Source: Membranipora membranacea (taxonomy: Eukaryota > Bryozoa > Gymnolaemata > Cheilostomatida > Membraniporidae). From it: a stretch of 64,000 nucleotides of DNA. Below, one piece after another: positions 45,201-56,274 of this stretch. The notes beneath the pieces were generated by a model, which was not told where the DNA came from, did no database searches, and was given only the letters and a program-made list of their open reading frames with translations. A program made the translations under genes and the position numbers. Position 1 is the first letter of the stretch, and each line of letters starts with the position of its first letter. Where the stretch lies: contig OU612066.1 in the NCBI GenBank assembly GCA_914767715.1, positions 10,295,001 to 10,359,000 on the forward strand, read 5' to 3'.

Positions 45201-48200
45201 AAGGTTTGACATTATTTTCGAACACAAAAAGTTCCGCTGCAATCTTCTTAGATTAATAAATCACAGTTTGCGTTATTGGAGCAGGAGAGGAGAGCGTCAG
45301 CGATGCACTGATTTTTAGCCTGCTTACTGTTCCAATAACAAACATTTTCACTGAAGATGTTTTACAAAGCCAATCCAATTAATAAGCTTTCAAATGACCG
45401 TGACAACTTAATCATTAGTTCAAAGGTGTTTAGGAGTTCATCTAACCACTAAGCCTCACACTTACTTTTGATGATAACTACACCAAAGGCTCTCAAAGCA
45501 TCTTGTGCTACCCCGCCCTTTGGTACCAAAAATAAGATTTGTAAACCTGTCATAGCCAGGTCATAAAGTACAAAATCAATGACGATGTGTTTCTTCGAAT
45601 CGCAGATACAAGATGGAAACATTGATTCTTGCCTAAGGGTCATCGGAAGGTTTACTGATAATCATAGGTCAACAATCCCCTGATGATGATACTCTTCTGC
45701 TGCCTACATCTACATACTTCTAGATCAGCCAAGCAATAGCTCTCTGCTAAAGAACAGCCTCTAACGGCTAAAGCGATGCGTCGCTGTTATGTTGTCACTT
45801 ACATCATGACCATAGGCCTTGGGGCAAATTGGAAGGTAAAGCTCTTATGTTAGTTTAAACTCACCCATTTGACGTATAGGGTAGTGGTTAGGGAATGCGG
45901 AGCTCCTTCGTCTTGCAGGTGGGGTTTCTCTGTGCGCCGGCGGACAGTGCGGCCGGACTGCCTCGACTGGTAATACTCGCCTTCTTTCCTTAGGCAGCTT
46001 AGATCTGGCTTGGGTGTGTGTATAGAACATGGTAAAGTTGCTTACTATTACAGGAACTGGCAGCGCGATAGTGAGCACTCCCATAAGTGCACACGTACTT
46101 CCAACTAGCATACCTAAGTAGGTTTTAGGAGTCATGTCTCCATACCCAACTGTTGTCATTGTAACGACAGCCCACCACAAACCGTTAGGGATACTGGTAA
46201 AGTCGTTGTGTGGGTTATACTCCAGCCTCTCGGCGTAAAATATCAGTGAAGCAAAGACTATGATAAACAACATTAGGAAAAATATCAGCAAAACTAGTTC
46301 TTTTGCTGAAGCTTTAAAAGTGTGTATGAGTATTCTTAGTCCGGATGAGTGACGAGTTAGTTTTAAAAGCCTCAGTATCCTGATCATACTAAGAAACTCT
46401 AAGATGTCATTGCCGAGGTTTTTTCCGGAAAGACTGATACTCAAATCTGCATAGAAGGAACCCGTTGCAATGACATCCACTATGTTGATAACGTCTTTGC
46501 AGAAGAGCAGCTTGTTGGGCGCCACTATAAATCGTATCAATATCTCGATTGTGAACCAGATATTGGCTGATGTCTCTATATAGAAGAAAGCAGGATGAGG
46601 TTTAGTGTTGTTTTTCTGCAGTGACCAGGTTGTCTCGTTGGCGCTTATTCTCACTGTCTGGTTGACTATTTCTGGTATCCTCAGATCTGGGTGAGTCTTG
46701 AGGCAGAATGATGTTATCGATACCACGATGAAGAATATTGACACAAAACTCACAAACTGCAAAATAAGAATCACAAGCACTTGTCATTAAGTTCTGTCAT
46801 TTATTTTTGTTTTGACCCAATATTGTGGTGGATTGAATGTTTTGAGGAACCTCCCTTGTCATGGCTTGTTTTGGACATGCTGGGATAAATTTGATTTTTG
46901 AGGGACATGCATTGCTTGTAGCCTGGGCAGGCTATCGGGGTTGGTGAAAGGGTGTCTCCACCACCCACCCACCCACCCCCGTTATCCTGCCCAGGCTACA
47001 TTGCCTGAGAGATTTGTGAGTGACTGCGATACTCTCACCATCTGCCAGCAAACAATAAAACTTTGAGATACGATGTAAGAGGCAAATAGAAAAGCTCGCA
47101 TATGACCATTTTTGCGTTAGCAGGTTTTATCTTTGGCGGTGCGTCTTGGCCTGCTAAAAATGACCAAAAACTACTGCTATGGGGTTAGCTCTTAGCTGTT
47201 CAAATTTGTACAGTTTGCAAAGAGTTAACAGAACTGCCCCCAAAATAACCAGACCACAACTAACTGGTTAAAAATTGATAAGATCATATATGGTAATTGA
47301 TAAGCATCCCACGGGATTAGGAGTTGTGTCCCTATTGTGTGATTTACCATTATTGTTAATGAAGTGCAAACAAATTAGGAATGCAGCTCTCTGTTGCAAG
47401 GCCAGTTCGGGACAAGACAAGATTTCGAAATATATTGCAAGGCGTTGTGCGCAATTTTTCCCACGGTTTGGTTGTTTTGGAAGATTCAAGCACTGATTTC
47501 CAGTTCAGATGCCGAGCACCACTTTCGAATGTATTCAATATCTCCAATTGATTAAGGATGTTATAATTGCACAGGAAGTGCTAGCCATATATGCTGACAA
47601 GCTTTTATCCATGGAATCACAAACATACTACATCACAAACGCGTTTTTAGGAGACTCTTGGGCCAGCACTCTTCCGTTGAATAACATTAAATGGTGCACC
47701 GCTGCCCCGCGGAGGAAACAAACAGTATTTGACACATTAACAGGGTGTTACATGTAGCGTCGCCACTCTGTCAGCTGTTATCAACCATGTAAATCTAAGG
47801 CTACACCTGCAAAGCTTGTACTTGAAGAGCTCTCACAACTTGTCAAGTATTTGATTTTACAATAAGTTTTGCTACCTAAACACCTAAGAGTAGGATATGC
47901 AAATGTACGTGAAATAATCAATGTGCTAAATAAGTGTGACAAGACCACGGTGAGCAATATTTAACACAGATATTGCCTCCCCTGTGTGTTTAGACTCCAA
48001 ATTTTCGAGTAACGATTCAGCTATCTGACTGACATGATATATTACATTTGGTTTGAATTTTATATTTTCTGAGACATGAAGATACAGACTTTAACTTCAA
48101 CCAAATACATTTTCTCAGTTCTAACCATCTAACCGATCATGAGAGAATCATATATCGCTCGGACATATAGATAAACTTGGTGAGACGACCACCTGGTTGT

Positions 48201-50485
48201 TTTACATTATCTAGTGTTGTGTCAAGATAATGAAGCTGCCTCGCTTATAAATATCAATTATATTTATACAAATATGACGCAATTTGTCCCGAAACACAAA
48301 GGTAACGTGCCAAATTAGGTGACGTCGTCTACTGTTAACCTGGCTTGTGTGGGTGGAAAGAGAAAGAGAAATTGTAATACAACGTAAGCTCATATTGAGC
48401 TATTGTGTTATTCTAGGTGCAAGTACAGGACAGTAACGTCACATCTAGGAAGCTGTAAACAAGAGCTTTCAAAGTCAAAACCCTGAATAGTGGGTGGATA
48501 CAAAATTAGAGTGAAAAGTAGCTCATCTTTATGACCGAATTAATGAAGCATTCACTTTCAATCATCCTAATCAATATAAGATTCTTTTGTTTAACTCTTT
48601 TTGTCCAAATACTGATTCCATCTTTGCACCTATTTGCTTGCTTTGCTGACAGTATTTATAAATACTAATCTTGCAGCTTATTTTCACACATTGCGTTGTA
48701 TTAAGTAAATAAATGTTTGGTGCAGGCATCGATCCTTGCAAAGGTATTAACTCAAACACAATTTCCTTAAATTGGCCGTTCAGCACAGTAGAGCAGAATT
48801 GCTGCTGATTATGTGGTATACCAGTGATCAATAAAATGAGTAAAAGCCTGCCCTAAGGCATCACCCACTGCATGCTGCCGTGTAAAGAAGTGGAGCAAAT
48901 TGAAAAAAAAGTTGAAAGCTTTTCAGCAAACTACAGTATTGTATTTCTTTGTAGATTAGGGTCAGATGTTCTATTATTAGGCCTAGAGCGGGGAGTTTTG
49001 AATTTGAAATGGATACAGTTACAACTAATCGCACAGACAAGCCCAGAGTCTGCCGCCGCAGCAAAATATTTATATAGATGTAACAAGCATGGGAAAATGT
49101 GATATTCCAGAATATGAAATCAAAAACTATGAAGGCTACATAACACATGGTGATTATTGATCAGCAGTCAGGGGTCTCATGAGAGATTTAATGCGCTAAC
49201 TCACTGCAGAGTCTGTGCGCCGATACTGAAACGTCGATGCTGCTGATGCTGCTGATGATACTAATAAAAAGCATGTTGGTAACTAATCCAGAGCTCTTCA
49301 TAACACACATCCTGCTCATTGCAGTATATTTCCACCCAAGAGAATTGAAAGTCTGCCAGATAGGCATGATTGTTGTCATGTATTATCAAGGTATTATACT
49401 GGTTAATCATGTGTAGACATGGCCATGATCTCTTGTTTGACTGTATTCGTATACTCTAGGTACCGGGTATTGTTGTATTGGTAATGGGATGAAACAGCAA
49501 AAATGACAACATTGGCCTCTCTGCTCAGAAGTAATAACTTGCGGGTCAAAATCAAAACACTTGTTTACCAAGCGCTTTCATGTTGCGGTGACTTTCATTT
49601 GCAGTATTTCCATCCAAAATTTGCGCCATAACAAAACCATTAGTGACAATCTGATTACAGATGGATCGGATTTGTCCCCACTTTAATAAATAAGGGCATA
49701 TACTATTCCCGACCAACAATGAATAGGATTGAGTTGAAATTTCTGAACATAATCCTGAAACTGAAGTTGTTCGGTGAATTATGAAATATTGCAGTGTGGT
49801 GAATGGAACTCACTTGGAACTTCATAAACTCCGAGCCCTCTGAACAATCATATTACCTAGAGCAGCTCACATGATGTCAAATGACTATTGCGCTACTTCA
49901 TCAGTTGGCGCAAAAATGCGGCTGTCATTCTTCTAAATAGATTCAACAACCCAATACCTGTACAGCACTTACCTTCGCGAGTTTGGAAGAGTACGGTTCG
50001 TCGAATAAAGTCCAGATTTTAGGTCTAATCTTTTGCCAACAATTCAATGTTCCATTGTTATATTCATCTACTAGGTCAAATTTTTTCATGATATCCTCTT
50101 CGGTCTTTTTGTCGGTATCGATGTCTAATTCATCGAGGATAGCCAGCACCTCTTCTGTGTTCCTGTGTCCAGTGTACGTCATCCAACAGCATGGTTCGAC
50201 CTGGTTATAATCCAAACCCCAAAACTCCAGCTCCCTCTCGAACAACGGTCCGCACACATCTGTAGGGTAGTGGAGTTGTCCTGTCCTGTAGTAATTTAAT
50301 ATCTGTGAGAAAACCCCTGGATGTCTATCAAAAAAATACTCATTCAGTACCGGATCATAGTTGGCTAGAGCCTCGGTGAGGCGAGAGAGCCGCGTAGCTG
50401 GGATTTTCTTCAAAGTAGCTTTGTATGTCTCGTGTCGTACGCCCCCTACATTTATTATCACTCTGTTATCAGCATCTGTTGACAT
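42283..50485 (-). CDS. Shaw: Shaw-type (Kv3) voltage-gated potassium channel
   Basis: Pore-forming alpha subunit of a tetrameric delayed-rectifier K+ channel in the plasma membrane. Coding exons in transcript order: 50485-49973, 46756-45865, 43474-43199, 42823-42785 (39-nt microexon), 42524-42283; 653 aa. The start is MSTDADNR, shortly after an acceptor at 50514, so at least one 5' non-coding exon lies upstream. The T1 domain (about 8-105) has the Zn site H72-x5-C78-x20-C99-C100 of non-Shaker channels. S1 begins at about 172; S4 is about 291-306, S5 326-346, the filter TVGYGD 373-378, and S6 has PVP 404-406. After S6 come [20 protein letters not shown], characteristic of Shaw. The C-tail is low-complexity, rich in Asn and Ser, and ends ENTAL. 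Skipping the donor at 43199 gives an alternative tail ending STH at 43143. Confidence in Shaw subfamily is high; the C-terminal exons are inferred from splice signals and phase. Confidence 0.92.
42967..43130. repeat. Pyrimidine-rich degenerate minisatellite
   Basis: Imperfect units built on CTGACCT and GACCTCTCTAACCT repeat over about 160 bp, in the channel intron just 3' of the 43199 exon (minus strand). On the transcribed strand this is purine-rich. Confidence 0.65.
43475..45864 (-). other. Channel intron 2
   Basis: A 2.4 kb intron. On the minus strand it has two short open stretches (about 45643-45466, with a good GTAAGT donor; and 45128-44955). Neither fits the channel's phase 1 junction and neither encodes a domain I recognise. 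They could be cryptic exons or chance. Confidence 0.5.
46757..49972 (-). other. Channel intron 1
   Basis: A 3.2 kb intron between the T1 exon and the membrane-core exon. Apart from the hairpin at 46918-46999 I see nothing recognisable in it. Confidence 0.6.
46918..46999. repeat. GTAGCCTGGGCAG hairpin
   Basis: Arms of about 23 bp (GTAGCCTGGGCAGGCTATCG at the left; complement GTAGCCTGGGCAGGATAACG at the right) enclose a C-rich loop with repeated CCACCCA. It is similar in design to the TAGCCTGTC hairpins in the receptor gene. Confidence 0.7.
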
Positions 50486-52405
50486 TCTATTTGAGCTCAA
50501 TCCACCATCAAGCCTGAAAGAAATCGTAGAAAATTCAACAAGATGCCTCAAATCCATCAACTTCTTTTTAATGAAACCTTATGAAACCAACAGTGCAATG
50601 AGTATGTCACGAAATGAAAAGTGCAGCAAAGTCGCTAATGGTTCTAACTGCACGCCTCTAAAGGATAAAAAATAGAAAACTTACAACAAAACTCTGCCGC
50701 TTCTCGAGCCAAAGGTATGATTTGCTTTGATACATAGTTTAATCCATTAATTGAATCACATTCAATGTGCTGATGTTATGTCAGGCAAACAGGCATGAAA
50801 TGCACAAAATATCAATTCCAGTAATGAAATTTCTTGTCATCACTATGATCAGTTCTATATCTGATTAGCCGATATTAGTGCGTTATAAGTGACCCGCTTT
50901 TCCCATAGGAATACACACCAAGAAAAAGCCTGTAACCATATACACGTAGATATGACATTATTGAGTGCGTGATTCGAAAGTTTTAGAACTTACCGCCCCA
51001 ACCGATGTATTATTTAATGACACCCCTAAAACATAGCCTGGTTTTTCGAAGCACACTGATGTTTTTGAGGGTGTATCCTATAGAACGTGACCTGCCACCA
51101 GATGTCATCAGGCCTGCACAGCAGAAATCTCTGCTGTCATAAAGCTCATGTAACCAGTTATATCAGTGTTGCTTACTAAATCAATATTGCGCATATGAAA
51201 CTTTTGAATGTAAAAAGGTAGGTAGGTGTAAAGAAGAAAAATTTTGAGACTAGACCGTAGAGTACTTGCCATGTGCTGCAGGAGCAGAGAAAGAAGATCA
51301 AGAGTGTCATACATGACACACAGCTGACAGATGGGCTAATGAAATGCTGGCCGCATTGTGTTATTGCAACCAGCAGTATTGACAGCGCAAGTTTTCATTG
51401 GAAAGGCTGTGAAGTGCAGAGAACATCTAGGATAAAACATTACTCAGAATCAATAACCATCAGCAGCAGCCACATTAAAACACACACTATGCCATCAGAA
51501 ATTATCCGGGAATGACAGCAGTTATATTTATATTTCAATGTCATGCCAGAGAAAGTTTTGATTCTCAGAAATATTATTGAAACTTAAGAAACCAATATAA
51601 AGTACTAATGGGATAGGAATTACAGCAGGTGCTGCCATGCTGACTCATATAGAATAGGAATGCTGTCAGTTAGAATTTATGGGATTTTATTGCAAATGGA
51701 TTTATAATGTTGACAAAGAAAGACATTGTGTTTTTTCTAGTTCCAATGCAACAATTTCGTTTTAAATTTTATTCAAATGTATTTTCAAACTTGGGATTGA
51801 TCTCACTGGTTTAACAGTAACTTGAATTTCTCAATGGTGGCATCTGTACCCTTATGTTCATGACTTCTTTCAAATGCCCAACAAAAAATGTGAAACTTTA
51901 TAACTAAAAGATACAAATTTCCAGATGGTCATACAATTACACTTTGAGCAAATAAGTTTACCTAGACGGGTTTGAGTTGTTAGATCTGTTCGAATTCCGA
52001 GATGGCATAGTCGTTCATTAAGCTGAAGGATATGTTCAGACAGAGCCTCAGCTGCAAGCCCGGCTAACAAAACTAAATTCTGTACTCATTGAAAGTCCGA
52101 TAAAAAGCTGTCATTCCAGTCACCAAATATAATTATAATGAATGTGATTCCGGTGGTTGGTGACCCGCGACTCAAAGTCATTCCTCGTGCTGACTCTGAT
52201 TAGATCATTGACATTATGTCATAATTATGATATTTAGGCAGACTTTACCTGTAGTCTGTACTGTACCTGTACTGTTACTATTGATTTGGGTTCTCCCTGG
52301 GGAAGTTATTTTGTCCATAGCAGGATTAATTCTATCACGAGTCAACAAAAGAAAGCTTTGTATCACATATATTTTTGGTATTGACTGCACCATTGGTATC
52401 CAACC

Positions 52406-52477
52406 AAGGAGTTAGAGACAACTAACTCCTTGATCCGACTATCATGGCAAAGAGTAACATGCGAGCTGTTACTCTTT
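52406..52477. repeat. Two adjacent short stem-loops
   Basis: First stem AAGGAGTTAG (52406-52415) with CTAACTCCTT (52422-52431); second stem AAAGAGTAAC (52449-52458) with GTTACTCTTT (52468-52477). Both are perfect 10-bp stems with loops of 6 and 9 nt, spaced 17 nt apart. Confidence 0.75.
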
Positions 52478-53397
52478 AACATGCTCCTCTTTAAATATTG
52501 ATGTGCAAGTGTCGCTACCATGCTGTCTATGCACGTGTTTGTGCTTTGAAATTGAACTTTTGATGGCCGACGAAAATGATAGCGACATCAAAAATGTTAT
52601 CGGTGGAGAAGAGATGAAAGTCTCTTTGATTAATTGGTAATGTAGGGAAGACTCTCCAATTACGCCAAGACTATCTGTGAATATGAGACTTTCCTCTCGT
52701 TTAGCAGAAATAAGTAAAAATCTCTATTGCATCAAATCACTTTGTTTGATTTTGCAGGGGGTGATGGGATACCCTGCTGTGTTGAGTGTCGCTAGAAGAA
52801 GACAACTCACATAGGGTTATGGATAAGACACAGACTGTCACATTCATTAAACCCTGAAAAATTTACTGGTGGTTCAGGCCTCAAACAATCTTAGTTAGGA
52901 TGAAACGAACGTTGAAATTTGATGTTTTTAAAATTTCCACTACACATCTCTTCAAGTTTAGTTCCAATTTGATATAGCCCGTAATAGTGGACTTCTTTGT
53001 GAGCCTTGATTGGGCATAGTCCTCTCTGAGTCATTGGGAGTTTAAAAAACTTACACACTGTAAATTGATCAAGTTAGATACCTGTGTAGCGTAACACATG
53101 TTGTGGGTTATTAACAGACCCGTTACAAAGGTGTATTCCATCGAGACCTGTGTTCATTTCTATATAAATAGTTAGTATCCTCCCAGGTGACAATGGATCA
53201 TCAATGGTATAGGATACCCTGTATAACTTTAGCCGACAATGATAAAAACTTCATAGTATTCTCATTTCAAAAGTTGTGTAAAATAAGTAGACAAAGTTGC
53301 TAACAGTGACTAATGTCTAGCTAAGGAGTGTAGGAATTTGCCTGAGGAGGATTTGATTAATGATATGACAGTGTGCCTGAGATACTGTAGAATTTGC

Positions 53398-53541
53398 AAT
53401 GCATGCATATAAGGAGACTTCGGAGGTTTAAGAGGACACAATATACTCTAATTACCGAAATTTTCTCCTGTCCTGTCTGATGGCCGTACCAGACAACCTC
53501 CGAGGCGATGAGAGATGTCCCATATATGAAGGATGCATGCT
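53398..53541. repeat. Imperfect ~140-bp foldback
   Basis: Ends share TGCATGC and internal TCGGAGGTT/AACCTCCGA segments in inverted orientation, with unpaired bulges. Probably a decayed MITE. Confidence 0.5.
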
Positions 53542-53604
53542 GAAATAGCAGAACTAATGATTCAGTATCATACCATGAAGTGTGATGTAGAGAAATGAAT
53601 AACA

Positions 53605-53661
53605 TAGCCTTATCTCAGCGGCCCCAAAAATAACAAAAATGAGGCCGCTGAGATAAGGCTA
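53605..53661. repeat. Perfect 19-bp inverted repeat
   Basis: Arms TAGCCTTATCTCAGCGGCC (53605-53623) and its exact complement (53643-53661), 19-nt A-rich loop. It lies about 65 bp beyond the decayed foldback at 53398-53541. Confidence 0.85.
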
Positions 53662-56172
53662 GAATAAAATGAGCTTATTTGATCCGGCAATAAGAGATGT
53701 GAAGTAACACAGCCAGTTTATGGTAAATCTCCTAGAGAGGGTAATATTTACTGATTAAGTTCAGCTAGTTATGGGACTTTACGTTAGCTAGCACCAATTA
53801 ATGGTGGGAGTTGTTGTAATGTTAAGAGGGTGAGTCTATTCTATCGAACCATAAATAACAATATTTTATACTTACACCATTGAATTCCATATCTGGAATA
53901 GCATCATTAGCTTTCTTTTGCAAAACAAAGGGCTTGCAAAAATAGCCAGTCCCTAGTAGCAATCTAGAAATGCCCTAATCATCGACACTGTATGGGGTAT
54001 AATTACTGTTTGCAAATTTGTTAACAAGACAATTTCTCAGGCTAATTATTCATGCTACTAGGGACAGCCAATCAGATAACAGTCAGATTGGTCCCTGTGT
54101 TTAGTGTCCTAACTGTATAACGCTATGATACTATTTCCATTCTAAGAGAAGAATCTAATTCAGTGACTTACACTTATTTTTACGTATGTTTCACTCCTCA
54201 AGGTAACCTTCTTTCTTACAGCTATTAAGGCCTAGGAGTTATCACAGCCTGTTCTTGAAGTCCAGAAGTTAAGCAGACAAGCTACGACTCTCAACATCAT
54301 GAATTTTAAGAATCCTCACAAAAATATTTCAAGGCTCAATTTTCTCAATAACCCCAAAAAAATTTTCAGTAAGAAGATGACAAAAATGACTCATATTTGT
54401 GAAATCTGGCCGCTTCACTAAAGTCCACACAATATGAGCCTAATCCTTCAGCTGTTCTTAATTTTAGTGGGATGAATCAAGACTGTTCATAAAATTCTCC
54501 GGGATCTCTAACATCATGTGGGCACATCAGGTGATATCATCATACGACCAGCAGACCTAGGGTATTATTATTTATATTTATCCATAGTTTTATCGATAGT
54601 CCATAGGCTGGCTAATTTACATCATACTGTAAATTAACTATACTGTAAAGTGAGAAAATAATCCCTATCAATAACAATATAAGAATTATATTGAAATAGC
54701 AAGTTATCAGGTCTAACTTATGGTAAAATATGAGGTAAAGATTGGCCAAACCTGCAGTTGACAACAAGACTACTACCTGCTCATATAAAATCTAGTCTTT
54801 TAAATGTGATGGCTAACTAGTAAGATTATCAAACATAATGACTAGTGCTCAACCATTTCATGGCCCTAAATATTATTATTTAGTATGAACAACACTGATA
54901 TTTATTAACATTTTTAGTCTTTGAACTATGTAAGCTTATTTTTCAAAGGTGTACAGTAACTAGTTGGTAAGTGACATGTATAAATAATATTCTTATTAGC
55001 CTGATTATGATACCAATATAATACTTGTAAATATAATATAATACTTTATTTAGAAACAGAATGATGTTGAGTATAAGTAAGGTAAGGTAGGTGCTGTGGA
55101 GGATGAGAGATCTAAGTATCGTGGGCGTCTTAGCGAGTTTGTAGCAAAATTCTTGTCATACCTGTGTTTTTTTAGTGTTGAGTAGTCAGAACTTGATGTA
55201 GTGTAATATAAATCTTTTTGTAAAGTTTTCCTCTTCTTGTTAACGTGTCACTTCAGAGTACATATTGAATGATCCTTCTTTTTTTTCTGCCTGAGATTCA
55301 CACAGTAATATATATCCTACTCAGGTGCAAACATTTTGACTGAGACAACAGATGATGCTAAAAATGCTGACTCGCTAATCTTCATTGAAAGAGTAGCAGA
55401 TCTGAAAGGCGCTGACTGTTGTTATATGAAACCTGTCTGCACAAAAATAATAACCTATTATCATGTGCGCAACTTTTCATGCAATATTAAAATAATGAAA
55501 AATAAGATCAATACATTGGCATTGACTGGACCACACATCGACAGCAGACGAACAGGATTTAAGCACACGAGATGCTGCTTCTGGCAGCAATGGAATGACC
55601 AATTGGATAACTCTATACAACGCTGGTAATAATTGTCCATTTATGTGTTGTGGCTTATAGGATGCTGCTGAAGCGTAGAGGTTTATGACTTTTGTGTGTC
55701 ATCATAATAAATACATTTATTGTGAGAAATATTCAATAATGATAATGGAAATACACTTTTCTTTGTATTGCTTTATCACGCATATCAATAATACTTTTCT
55801 GCAAGAGACTGGAATGAAAACATCGGCATGTTGCCTGGGGCAATGTATTAACTACACTATGTACTATCAGTACCTATGTACCAGAGCAGCTGGGGCTATT
55901 TTGGGTATAACATTTTATTGTTATAAATTTATCCATAAAATATAACTTTGGAGTTGCACATTTATTGAACAGGGAAGACAACTTTTACGAAGATGCGTTA
56001 GCTGTTGACAATAATACCTGAGCAGATATGAGCGGAGAGTAAGAGATTGATCAAATACAATGTAAAATATAATAGTTTCTCTAGCAAATCCTGGATGCTG
56101 GATCTGGGCTAATCAGTACTATTTTTTAATATATAGAGAAAGTGAAATCATTCATTTTCTGGCTATGGAATA

Positions 56173-56250
56173 GCCTAGCCAATGTATTGGCTATGATAGG
56201 CTGATGGTAGGGGACAGCGGATCAGATCAGAGCCAATGCATCGGCTAGGC
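56173..56250. repeat. Inverted repeat in the GPCR 3' flank
   Basis: Arms 56173-56192 and 56231-56250 pair at 18 of 20 positions (GCCTAGCCAATGTATTGGCT against its partner). It begins 25 nt past the GPCR stop codon, so it is probably transcribed in the 3' UTR. Confidence 0.7.
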
Positions 56251-56274
56251 AGACTTGAGAGATATAGAAGTATA

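Larger units (their letters stand above)
50514..56274. other. Region between channel 5' end and GPCR 3' end
   Basis: A 5.8 kb stretch with no convincing exon on either strand. It should contain the channel promoter and 5' non-coding exon(s), and the GPCR 3' UTR. It holds several foldbacks, listed separately. The short open frames have no recognisable domains. Confidence 0.5.

Noticed and set aside
44955-45643. Two minus-strand open stretches in channel intron 2, one with a good GTAAGT donor at 45466
   Set aside because: They do not fit the channel's phase 1 junction, have no recognisable domain, and the first lacks a convincing acceptor. Kept only as possible cryptic exons.
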